Below are positions 5,853 through 13,512 of a DNA stretch of 18,386 nt, one piece after another. The translations under genes and the position numbers were made by a program. The notes beneath the pieces were generated by a model. The model was not told the DNA's origin. It made no database searches and saw only the letters and a list, made by a program, of their open reading frames with translations. How positions within the stretch are numbered: position 1 is the stretch's first letter; every line of letters starts with the position of its first letter. The DNA comes from DASTBU01 sp035711845 (GTDB lineage Bacteria; Acidobacteriota; Vicinamibacteria; Vicinamibacterales; 2-12-FULL-66-21): positions 1 through 18,386 of the forward strand of contig DASTBU010000019.1 of assembly GCA_035711845.1 (NCBI GenBank). The letters run 5' to 3'.

Positions 5853-6428
5853 CGGGTCGGAGCCGCCGGCCGGGATGCCGGCGGCCGACGGGGCGCGCCG
5901 GTTGGCCTTTCTGCGCAATTCCTCGAGGATCGTCCTGCCTGCGCGCACGGCCTCATCGGTTTCGTAGACGCTGTCGCGGACGGCTGTCGCGTCGCTTTCG
6001 ATCCCGGCCTCTTCGCCGTGGCTGTCCCGGAGTGGCAGTCGGGCGATTTCGACCGCGTGTTGCAGCTCGTGTCCCACGAGCGCAATCAGCCGGTCTCTCG
6101 CGAATCCCTGATCGACGATGACCCGAAGGTGGCGGACGTCATCAACGACGGCCAGGTAGACCAGGCACCCGGCAAGTCGGATCGGATCCCGTCGCCTGCA
6201 CTGGCCCGGCTCGACGTAGACCACGACGGCGGACGCCTCGAGGATGTCGATCAATCGTCTGAACGTCGGGGACCGCACGTAGCCATCGTCCAGGACAGCC
6301 CGGAGCGACGGCCGGCTCGAACGTACTCTGGAGAAAAGCGTGGTGGAAGCGCTGACTGCACCCGCCGTCCCGACCGCGCTGCCCAGCGCAGCGAGGACGG
6401 CCGTTCGCGAGAGGACTCCCTTCCCCAT
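5850..6428 (-). CDS. Exported protein with HELQH (HExxH) metalloprotease-like motif
   Basis: A 192-residue protein. ATG at 6428 is chosen because GGAGGT lies at 6433-6438 with five-base spacing, and the protein then starts with a basic end and a hydrophobic stretch (about residues 10-27, SRTAVLAALGSAVGTAGAVS), a likely signal peptide. Residues 120-124 read HELQH within LIALVGHELQHAVEIA, the arrangement of zinc metallopeptidases (H120, E121, H124). A third ligand is not certain; E139, E140 and E144 are candidates. The region before it (SAVVVYVEPGQC and LVYLAVVDDVRHLRV) looks like the beta-strand part of a small domain. I recall similar uncharacterised proteins in other Acidobacteriota, but no named family. 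Peptidase function is inferred from the motif only. Confidence 0.75.
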   Translation of the reverse strand: MGKGVLSRTAVLAALGSAVGTAGAVSASTTLFSRVRSSRPSLRAVLDDGYVRSPTFRRLIDILEASAVVVYVEPGQCRRRDPIRLAGCLVYLAVVDDVRHLRVIVDQGFARDRLIALVGHELQHAVEIARLPLRDSHGEEAGIESDATAVRDSVYETDEAVRAGRTILEELRRKANRRAPSAAGIPAGGSDP

Positions 6429-7245
6429 GACCACCTCCGCGGACCGGTAGGTCCGGTACATATGGGGAAGGCGGGAACGGCAGGCAGAACCTGTCACGCG
6501 AAGTCTTAGAGCAGCGCGTAGTGCAGGGCGAGCGTCGCACCGAGGGCGGCGGGGCGGGGCCCCAGCGCGGGAGCCAGCCCTCGGGCGGGATCCGAGCGTT
6601 TACCCACGCGCGCGCCCCACTGACAAGGCCGCGCGCTCTGTTCGCGGTGGGATGGCAACGCCGGGAGTATCTGAGCCAGGAGCCACGCAGTCAGCGGGGA
6701 TGCCTCGCTGGCCGAATGCAGCTGGCTTGCACCACGGGCTTCTGGAATGTAGCCGGAGTCGGTGGCCTCTTGGAGCGACGTGCACCGATCCCAAGGCTGC
6801 GACGGGGGCTGACGCAGGAGCCGGGGCGAAACCGAGCGCGCCCTCGACGCGTCGTGCGGCGCGGCGCGGCGCCATCGAGCTCCGCGGCGTGGCGTAGAAG
6901 TCCGTCACGCGCGACGCTGTCGTCCAGGTGATCAGCCGCTTCGTTCGGTTGAGGGCATACGCGGGGATGCGTACGAGCTGGTAGGAGGTCTCGAGCAGAT
7001 TCAGGTACCTGTGAACCGTGGGCGGGGAATCGCCACACGCGCTCGGTTTCGGAGGTACCGGCACACCTCGAAAAGGGAGGGCTCGGAATCAATCAGGCGG
7101 GCGCAAGTCATCGGATCTTTGCCAGGCTGGGCCGCAGACCGGCCTTCCCTGCTCCGCCGGCGCGTGACACGTGCTCCCGGCTTCGGCCGACGGACGACGT
7201 TGGAGCACACTGAACGCGCCGCGGAGCCGACGCCGCTTTGCGCGA
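6429..7245. other. 817-base stretch without an intact gene
   Basis: No intact gene is visible. Next to the HELQH start, CGGACC (6440-6445) and GGTCCG (6450-6455) form a short hairpin just upstream of its ribosome binding site. A - strand frame ending in TAA at 6506-6508 is open for over 200 bases and ends with the plausible tail GATLALHYALL, but I cannot assign it. At 6930-7030 lies a recognisable DUF4143 ATPase fragment, listed separately. The rest, including 7031-7245 downstream of the S41 gene, shows nothing I can support, nor a clear terminator. Confidence 0.45.
6930..7030 (-). pseudogene. Fragment of a DUF4143 (AAA ATPase) protein
   Basis: About 33 codons on the - strand match the junction of the ATPase/DUF4143 family of about 400-residue proteins: PTVHRYLNLLETSYQLVRIP followed by AYALNRTKRLI. 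In intact members this is followed by a K-(S/A/T)-P-K-x-Y/W-x-D-T/A-G-L segment, which is absent here; the frame instead runs into unrelated sequence. Upstream, none of the frames continues the family either. It is a short relic with no function of its own. Confidence 0.6.
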
Positions 7246-10200
7246 TCATCTCCCGCCGTTCGTCGTGACCTTCGTCGGCGGCCCTGTCTTCTTGAACGGC
7301 GGGCGCTTCGGCGTCACGGGTGAATTCTTCTTCAGCTCCTCCATCACCACAGCGATCGCGCGCTCGAGCTGAGGATCGCGCCCAGCGATCACGTCGGCTG
7401 GCGTCTGTTCGACCTCGATGTCGGGCGGCACGCCCTCGTTCTCGACGACCCAGCCATCCTCGGTCCAGATGGCCAGGTTCGGCGCGGTGATGCCGCCGCC
7501 GTCCATCAGCACCGGGAAGCCGAGGATGCCGACCAGTCCGCCCCACGTTCGCTTGCCGATGATCGGGCCCACCTTGAACTTCCGGAACATCCATGGGAGA
7601 AGATCGCCGCCCGAGCCTGCGGTCTCGTCGATGATCATCGCTTTCGGCCCCTGGATGGCGGCCATCGGGGTCTCGAGATCGGCGCCGTAGCGCATGGCCC
7701 AGTAGCTCACGTGCGGTCGCCGCAGGATGTCGATGTAGTAATCGGCCACCTGTCCGCCGCCGTTGAACCGCTCGTCGACGATGATCGCGTCTTTGTGCGC
7801 CTGGGGATAGAAGTAGCGCTTGAAGTAGGTATGCCCCGCCGTGGTGGTGTTTGGTACGTATACGTAGGCCACGCGGCCGTTCGTGGCCTCATCCACTTTC
7901 TTGAGATTGCCTTCCACCCAGTCCCTGTTGCGGAGTGCCGATTCGCTGGCAATCGGCACGACCTGCACCGTGCGCGAGCGGCTGCCGTCGGGGTTGGGCC
8001 CCACGGTGATCTCGACGATCTTGCCCGATGTGTTCTCGAACGGGGCGTACACGTTTGCCGGCGGCCTGATGTCGGCGCCGTTGACGGCCAGCAGGTACTC
8101 GCCCGCGCGCACGTTCACGCCAGGCTCGGTCAGCGGCGACCGGAGCTCAGGGGTCCAGTTCAACCCGCCGTAGACCTTCTTGAATCTGTAGCGGCCGCTC
8201 TCGACCGCGTAGTCGGCGCCGAGCAGCCCGCCGGGGACGCTGCGCGGTTCCATCTCCGAGTCGCCGCCTCCGACGTTGTGATGGCCGACCGACAGCTCGC
8301 TGGACATCCACTGCAGCACGCGGTTCAGGTCGGCGCGCGTCCCCACGTGATCGAGCAGCGGCGCATACTTGTCGCGCTTGGCCGCCCAGTCCACGCCGTG
8401 CATGCCCGGATCGTAGAAATAGTCGCGGTTGATGCGCCACGCTTCGTTGAAGATCTGCTTCCACTCGGCGCGCGGATCCACCTTGACCTCTATCGAGTCC
8501 ACGGCGATCTTTCCGGCGTTGGGCTCGATCTTGCCCTGGGTCGACACGATGAACCACGAGTTCTGCTGCGCATAGAGCAGCTTCTTTCCGTCAGCCGACA
8601 CGACGTAGTTGGTCGCGTCCACGAGGGGTTCGACCTTGCGCTTCGCCAGATCGAATCGCTGGAGCGTCGTCTTGTCCTCGGCGCGCTTGAGGAAGTAGAG
8701 CTGCCCGTCCGTGCCCGCCTGCAGGTTGAAGAGATCGCCGGCCGGGATCGGCATGTCGAGGATCCTGTAGTGAATGTCCTCGAAGTCGATCCTGACAGGC
8801 ACGTCTGGTTTCAGCGCCGCGTCCTCCGCCTTCTGCTCCGCCGCGGCCGTTCCGCCGCCGTGGGGCGCCGCCGGCGAGCCCGGCTTCGGCGAAGTGTCCG
8901 ACTTCTGCGGAGGCGTCTTCTCGTTGTCCCCAGGCTTGGCGGCCGTGACACCCTTCTCCTCGTCACTCTCTTTCGCGAGCGGTGACGGCAGGTCCTTCCT
9001 GAGCACGACCAGATACACGTTGCGCGTCTGACGCATGTCGGCGTTCGACATCGAGAACCAGTCCAGCAGCGGGCCCGCGTTTGTCGAGCCGAAGAAGTGC
9101 AGGTACTTACCGCTGCGATCGAACACGGGCTCGGTCACTTCGGCGAGGCCATCGGTAATCGGAAACGACTTGCCCTGCTCGATCGAGTAAGCCGATACCG
9201 CCATCACGAGCGGCCTGGTGCCAATCGTGTAGGCAATCCATTTCGAGTCCGGCGACCACACGTGGCGGATCTGCGATGCGGGGGAGTACGTGTCCTGGGA
9301 TTTGACCAGCGCCGACCTGCCCGACTCCACGTCCACCCAGTAGATGCTCTGCGAGTTGTCGGTGTACGACAGCTTCGTACTGTCGGGCGACCAGACCGGA
9401 TCGTCGTAGAAGCCGTGTCCGTCGACCTTGATGGTCCGCGGCGTCCCCTTGCCATCCTGGCTGCGCACGCAGAGCTGGTACTCTCCGGATTCGTCCGAGA
9501 AGTACGCGATCTTCGTACCGTCCGGGGACCAGACCGGGCTTCGCTCGTGAGCGGCGGTGGTGCTCGTCAGGTTGCGGACGTCCCCCTTCTCGGCAGGAAC
9601 CGTGACGATCTCGCCGCGGAACTCGAACGCGGCGCGCGCCCCCGACGGCGAGAGCGTCGCGCTGCGAATCCAGTTGCCCCCTTTTTCGTAGCGGGGCCGC
9701 GTCTCCTGAAGATCCGACGCGACGGCCAGTGTCAGCTTCTTCGAGGCCCCGCTCGCTGGATCGAGCACGTGGAGATACCCGGCCTGCTCGTAGACGATGC
9801 GTCCGCCGCCCGCCTTCGCGGACAGCACCGGGAAATCCTCGTGCGTCGTCACCTGCCGGATCTGACGCGTGCCCGTGTCATAGGCGAAGAGGTTGAACTC
9901 GCCGAGGCGATCCGAGCGGAAGTACACGGTGTCGCCGATCCACATGGGATCGGCGTCGTTGGCGCGTTCGGGCGGTTGGGGAACCTTCTCCGTTGCATGC
10001 GAACCGGTGGTGTACAGCGTGATGGTCGATACCGTGCCGCCGCGGTACCACTTCCATTGCTGGAAGCGCGGGCCGATCGGGTTGTAAGCCATCCGCTTGC
10101 CGCCGGGCGAATACGTGGCGGCGTGCGCGTTGGGAATCGGCAGCTGCTCCACCATGCCGCCCGCAACCGGCACCGTGAACAGCTGCTGATACCGGGCGGT

Positions 10201-10599
10201 GAACACGGCCCTTGGCGACGTGAACATCACGGCCTTGCCATCGGGCGTGAAGCCCTGAACTGTATCGGGACCGGGATGCCACGTCAGGCGCGCCGGTCGT
10301 CCGCCGGCCACCGGCACGGTGTAGACATCGATGTTGCCTTCGTACTGCGCGCTGAACGCGATCAGGTTGCCGTCGGGCGAAAACGCCGGGTTCGATTCCA
10401 CCCCTTCATCACTCGTCAGCCGCCGGACGTCGGAACCGTCCGCCTTCGCGGACCAGAGATCGCCGGCATAGACGAACGCAATATGCGTGGCACTGATGGC
10501 AGGCTGCGTCAACAGCCGCGTGTCCCTCGTGTCGACACGAGCGGCAAGGCTGGTTGTGATGACGACGACCGCCGAGAGGGCAAGGATGGCTTTCTTCAT
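7246..10599 (-). CDS. Exported tricorn-type S41 peptidase
   Basis: A 1117-residue tricorn-protease-like peptidase, thought to trim peptides in the periplasm or outside the cell. ATG 10599 starts a signal peptide (MKKAILALSAVVVITTSLAA). Residues 30-560 form WD/TolB-like propellers with repeated 'WSPDG/WSPDS' strands such as SPDGTKIAYFSDESGEY. A low-complexity Pro/Lys/Glu linker follows, then a C1 helical domain with RDYFYDPGMHGVDWAAKRDKY, a PDZ domain (GVNVRAGEYLLAVNG) and the S41 catalytic domain. Candidate catalytic residues are H773 in SVGHHN, S996 in DETAGSGGDLLPW and E1053 in VENEGVPPD. The residue before H773 is Gly where archaeal tricorn has Ser. Length is normal and the frame intact. 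TACAAT (10647-10652 on the -) is a possible -10; no good -35 or strong ribosome binding site is seen. Confidence 0.95.
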   Translation of the reverse strand: MKKAILALSAVVVITTSLAARVDTRDTRLLTQPAISATHIAFVYAGDLWSAKADGSDVRRLTSDEGVESNPAFSPDGNLIAFSAQYEGNIDVYTVPVAGGRPARLTWHPGPDTVQGFTPDGKAVMFTSPRAVFTARYQQLFTVPVAGGMVEQLPIPNAHAATYSPGGKRMAYNPIGPRFQQWKWYRGGTVSTITLYTTGSHATEKVPQPPERANDADPMWIGDTVYFRSDRLGEFNLFAYDTGTRQIRQVTTHEDFPVLSAKAGGGRIVYEQAGYLHVLDPASGASKKLTLAVASDLQETRPRYEKGGNWIRSATLSPSGARAAFEFRGEIVTVPAEKGDVRNLTSTTAAHERSPVWSPDGTKIAYFSDESGEYQLCVRSQDGKGTPRTIKVDGHGFYDDPVWSPDSTKLSYTDNSQSIYWVDVESGRSALVKSQDTYSPASQIRHVWSPDSKWIAYTIGTRPLVMAVSAYSIEQGKSFPITDGLAEVTEPVFDRSGKYLHFFGSTNAGPLLDWFSMSNADMRQTRNVYLVVLRKDLPSPLAKESDEEKGVTAAKPGDNEKTPPQKSDTSPKPGSPAAPHGGGTAAAEQKAEDAALKPDVPVRIDFEDIHYRILDMPIPAGDLFNLQAGTDGQLYFLKRAEDKTTLQRFDLAKRKVEPLVDATNYVVSADGKKLLYAQQNSWFIVSTQGKIEPNAGKIAVDSIEVKVDPRAEWKQIFNEAWRINRDYFYDPGMHGVDWAAKRDKYAPLLDHVGTRADLNRVLQWMSSELSVGHHNVGGGDSEMEPRSVPGGLLGADYAVESGRYRFKKVYGGLNWTPELRSPLTEPGVNVRAGEYLLAVNGADIRPPANVYAPFENTSGKIVEITVGPNPDGSRSRTVQVVPIASESALRNRDWVEGNLKKVDEATNGRVAYVYVPNTTTAGHTYFKRYFYPQAHKDAIIVDERFNGGGQVADYYIDILRRPHVSYWAMRYGADLETPMAAIQGPKAMIIDETAGSGGDLLPWMFRKFKVGPIIGKRTWGGLVGILGFPVLMDGGGITAPNLAIWTEDGWVVENEGVPPDIEVEQTPADVIAGRDPQLERAIAVVMEELKKNSPVTPKRPPFKKTGPPTKVTTNGGR

Positions 10600-10761
10600 A
10601 GAGGACTCGCTGAGTCGATTCGGGTTGATGGCCGGCAGACAGGCCGATTGTACTGCCGGAGGCATGTCCTGCGCCCCACGGCTTGCGGCGCCAGGCGGCT
10701 ACGCCGTGGTTGCACGGCAAACAGTGACACATTCATACACACTCACGCCCCGCAGGCACGG

Positions 10762-11208
10762 CTAGCGAGCCAGGCGTTTCGTCATCAGACGGCGATCGTG
10801 GTCCTCGAATCCACTCGCCCGGTACAGCTCGAAGGCGCTCGTCCTGTGAGGTTCGACCTCCAGATGCAGCGCCCGTACGCCCCGAGCGCGGCAGTACGCT
10901 TCGGCGATCGCCAGCGCTTCGCGCCCGGCGCCTTGCCCCCGGCCGCGCTCGTGAAGGAACAGTTCGTCGATGAAGGCATCGCGGCCGCGGTACTCGAGGC
11001 TGTACCCAAACGTCACGGCAAGGTAACCCATGACGCCCTCCGCATCCTCCACGACCCATACCTGTCCGAGGTGTACGTTGTCGAGAAGATCGATCAGCGC
11101 GCGCCGGCTGACGGCTTCGACGAACTCATACTCGTCCTGAGAGTAATAGCCCGCCATCAGCGCCAGGATCGACTCGACATCCGACAACGTCGCCATCCGG
11201 AAAGTCAT
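10762..11208 (-). CDS. GNAT-family N-acetyltransferase
   Basis: A 148-residue single-domain GNAT. ATG 11208 is preferred over an upstream in-frame start because AAGAGG (11216-11221) lies seven bases before it and the fold begins directly (MTFRMATLSDVESILALM). Motif A reads FIDELFLHERGRGQGAGREA (about 79-98) with the acetyl-CoA loop RGRGQGAG at 88-95. The next strand is LHLEVEP (114-120), and motif B is SAFELYRASGFEDHDRRLMTKRL (124-146), with Y129. The FIDELFLHERGRG sequence is typical of small cytoplasmic GNATs acting on amines or amino acids; the substrate is unknown. The gene is divergent from the S9 peptidase with only 53 bases between starts, so the two promoters must overlap. It ends 162 bases from the S41 start. 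Confidence 0.92.
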   Translation of the reverse strand: MTFRMATLSDVESILALMAGYYSQDEYEFVEAVSRRALIDLLDNVHLGQVWVVEDAEGVMGYLAVTFGYSLEYRGRDAFIDELFLHERGRGQGAGREALAIAEAYCRARGVRALHLEVEPHRTSAFELYRASGFEDHDRRLMTKRLAR

Positions 11209-11261
11209 GTCAAGGCCTCTTGAATCGTGTTGCACTAAGATACCCCGCAACGGAGGTCCGT

Positions 11262-13505
11262 ATGCGTCGTCCGATTCCAGTCGGCCTCGTCAACGCTGCA
11301 TGCGTGTTCCTGGTTGCCGGACCATCTCCCGAAGCGCGTCAAACTGTCCACGGACGGCCGCTCGCCATCCAGGACTACTATCGTATTCAGACCGTCGGGA
11401 ACCCCGCGATCTCTCCAGATGCCCGGTGGGTCATATTCACCGTCTCGAACCGGGTCGAGGAGGACAACTCCACGGAGACCGAAACCTGGATCGTGGGAAC
11501 CGACGGCGCCTCGAGGCCCGCGCGCCTGCTGCACTACGGACGTGACGTCTCCGGGGCGCGCTGGACCGACGACAGTCGGATCGGCTACACGGCGGACCGC
11601 CAGCAATGGACGCTCGACCCGGCCACGCCTTCGATGCCCACGCGCCAGGTCGCGTCCTCCGGGGCATCGCTGGAATCCGCCGGCGGACGATCCGGACGCG
11701 GAGGCCGCGGGCGCGGTGGCGTGAGCAGGCCGAGCCCTGATGGCCGGTGGGTCGCGCACCTCGCTGATCGCGATCAGCCGCGCCAGGATCCCCCCGCGGA
11801 GGGTGAGTTCGAGCGACGCCACCTGGAACGCTTCAAAGGCGCGATCTTCGACTGGAAGGATTTCCAGCGCGACGGCCAGCCTTTCCCGGCCCCCGATCCA
11901 ACCGCGGGTCCGGGCCAGCGCATCGACATCCGTGCGGCGGATGGCGGCCCCTCACGCGTGCTCCTCGACAGGGACCTGCGGCCGGCAGGGCTCGCCTGGC
12001 ATCCCGACGGAACGATGCTGGCCTTCACCGCCGACGCCGACTGGCGCGACGAGTTGAAGTACAGCCGTGCCGATCTGTGGACTGTCACCATCGACGGCAC
12101 GCTCACGCGCCTCACCGACGATGAGTATGTGTATGGCGATGTCGGGTTCTCGCCAGACGGCACGTACCTGTCGTACGCCCGGTCGTTCGGCACCGACATG
12201 ATCATCGATCGGAAGCTGAATCATGGCGGGCCGCGCGACATCTGCGTTCGGCCCACTGCCGGCGGCGATCCTGTCAACCTCACGGAGAATTGGGATCTGG
12301 ACCCCGGCGCGGCTCGCTGGTCACCCGACAGCCGATACATCTACTTTCCCGCGGCCGTCGGCGGCGAGTCGCACCTGTTCCGCGTATCCGTGCCGGCCGG
12401 ACAGGTCGAGCAGATGACGAAAGGGCCGCGCCGGCTGAACGGCATCACCTTCGACAAGGCGTTCAGCCGGATCGCCTACACCGTCGGCGTCCACGACGCG
12501 CCCGAGGACGTCTTCGTCTCGAACATCGATGGAACCAGCGAACGGCGGCTCACCGACATCCACAAGGCGATCGTGTCGGAGGTTGGTTTCAGCAAGGCCG
12601 ACCGCCTGCGCTGGCCGAGCTACGACGGAACGCCGATCGAGGGGTGGGTGCTGTTGCCTTACGGGTACGATCCCGCGAAAGGCCCGTACCCGCTCGTCGT
12701 AACCAGCCACGGGGGACCGCACGCGGCGACCGGCTACTCGTTCGATTTCAAGGACCAGCTCTTCGCGGCCAACGGTTACTTCGTGCTCGATACGAACTTC
12801 CGAAGCAGCACGGGATATGGTGACAAGTTCAAGTGGGCGACGTGGGGCGAGTGGGGGAACAAGGACGGCGAGGACGTCATGTCCGGCATCGACTTCGTGC
12901 TGAAGCAGTATCCAATCGATCCGAAGCGCGTCGGCCACATGGGCCATTCCTATGGCGGCTTCATGACCAACTGGCTGATCACGCAGTATCCGGATCGCTT
13001 CGCGGCTGCGATTTCCGGCGCCGGCATCTCGAACTGGATCAGCGATTACGGCACCGCTGACATCTACCGGACGAAGGAAACCGAGTTCTACGGCGCGCCC
13101 TGGAATCCCGAGGCGCGCGAGCGAATGATCAAGCAGTCGCCCCTCACCCACGCCGCCCGCGTCAGGACGCCAACGCTCTTCGTCCACGGCGAGGTCGATC
13201 AGCGGGTGCCGTACGAGGAAGGCGAGCAGATGTACTTCGCGCTGAAACGCCGGGGTGTGCCGGCGAGGATGATCCAGTACGCCGGCCAGGCGCACGGCAT
13301 CGCCGGCCACTGGAACAACGTGCACCGGATGATCAACGAGCTGAAATGGTGGGACCAGTACCTCAAACCAGGGTTCAAGGGTTCAAGGGGTTCAAGGGGT
13401 TCAAGGGTTCAGGGGTTCAATGGGTTCAGGGGTTCAAGAGGTTCAGGGGGCTCAAGAGGTCCAGGGGCCCTGGTACTTGACTCGACCCACTCCACCCTAC
13501 TCTGA
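11262..13505 (+). CDS. Exported S9 prolyl-oligopeptidase-type peptidase (DPP/acylaminoacyl group)
   Basis: A 747-residue S9 serine peptidase. ATG 11262 follows GGAGGT (11252-11257) and gives a signal peptide (RRPIPVGLVNAACVFLVAG). Residues 40-440 are the beta-propeller gating domain with repeats such as SPDARWVIFTVSN, SPDGRWVAHLAD, SPDGTYLSYARS and SPDSRYIYFPA. It carries a Gly/Arg-rich insert (GGRSGRGGRGRGG). The alpha/beta-hydrolase domain has S563 in GHSYGGF, D646 in HGEVDQRVP and H678 in GQAHGIAGHW, the complete triad. A family member would end soon after INELKWWDQYLK. Here the frame runs on through an 8/9-bp repeat, adding about 47 residues (GSRGSRGSR-type). It likely releases peptides outside the cytoplasm, complementing the S41 peptidase. 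The cupin-fusion gene starts 7 bases after its stop. Confidence 0.95.
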   Translation: MRRPIPVGLVNAACVFLVAGPSPEARQTVHGRPLAIQDYYRIQTVGNPAISPDARWVIFTVSNRVEEDNSTETETWIVGTDGASRPARLLHYGRDVSGARWTDDSRIGYTADRQQWTLDPATPSMPTRQVASSGASLESAGGRSGRGGRGRGGVSRPSPDGRWVAHLADRDQPRQDPPAEGEFERRHLERFKGAIFDWKDFQRDGQPFPAPDPTAGPGQRIDIRAADGGPSRVLLDRDLRPAGLAWHPDGTMLAFTADADWRDELKYSRADLWTVTIDGTLTRLTDDEYVYGDVGFSPDGTYLSYARSFGTDMIIDRKLNHGGPRDICVRPTAGGDPVNLTENWDLDPGAARWSPDSRYIYFPAAVGGESHLFRVSVPAGQVEQMTKGPRRLNGITFDKAFSRIAYTVGVHDAPEDVFVSNIDGTSERRLTDIHKAIVSEVGFSKADRLRWPSYDGTPIEGWVLLPYGYDPAKGPYPLVVTSHGGPHAATGYSFDFKDQLFAANGYFVLDTNFRSSTGYGDKFKWATWGEWGNKDGEDVMSGIDFVLKQYPIDPKRVGHMGHSYGGFMTNWLITQYPDRFAAAISGAGISNWISDYGTADIYRTKETEFYGAPWNPEARERMIKQSPLTHAARVRTPTLFVHGEVDQRVPYEEGEQMYFALKRRGVPARMIQYAGQAHGIAGHWNNVHRMINELKWWDQYLKPGFKGSRGSRGSRVQGFNGFRGSRGSGGSRGPGALVLDSTHSTLL
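13373..13467 (+). repeat. 8/9-bp tandem repeat (GTTCAAGG) inside the S9 C-terminal coding frame
   Basis: Eleven consecutive units of eight or nine bases, each beginning GTTC or a one-base variant: GTTCAAGG, GTTCAAGGG, GTTCAGGG, GTTCAATGG, GTTCAAGAG, GCTCAAGAG, GTCCAGGGG. Unit lengths are not multiples of three, so each unit is read in a different phase, but no + frame of the basic unit contains a stop. The result is the Gly/Ser/Arg-rich tail of the S9 peptidase. The reverse complement contains TGA. Confidence 0.9.
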
Positions 13506-13512
13506 TAGATGA

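Noticed and set aside
6521..6931. + strand frame in the 6.4-7.2 kb gap
   Set aside because: Arg/Gly/Pro-rich translation without domain, ribosome binding site or codon-bias support.
7711..8985. 424-codon + strand frame inside the S41 gene
   Set aside because: Antisense shadow of the peptidase with no family resemblance.
9097..11223. 708-codon open frame on the + strand opposite the S41 and GNAT genes
   Set aside because: It is antisense to two well-recognised proteins, has Arg/Val/Asp-rich composition typical of mirrored GC-rich codons, and shows no domain of its own.
11220..11261. Upstream TTG start for the S9 peptidase
   Set aside because: ATG 11262 has GGAGGT correctly spaced and gives a standard signal peptide; the extension would break it.
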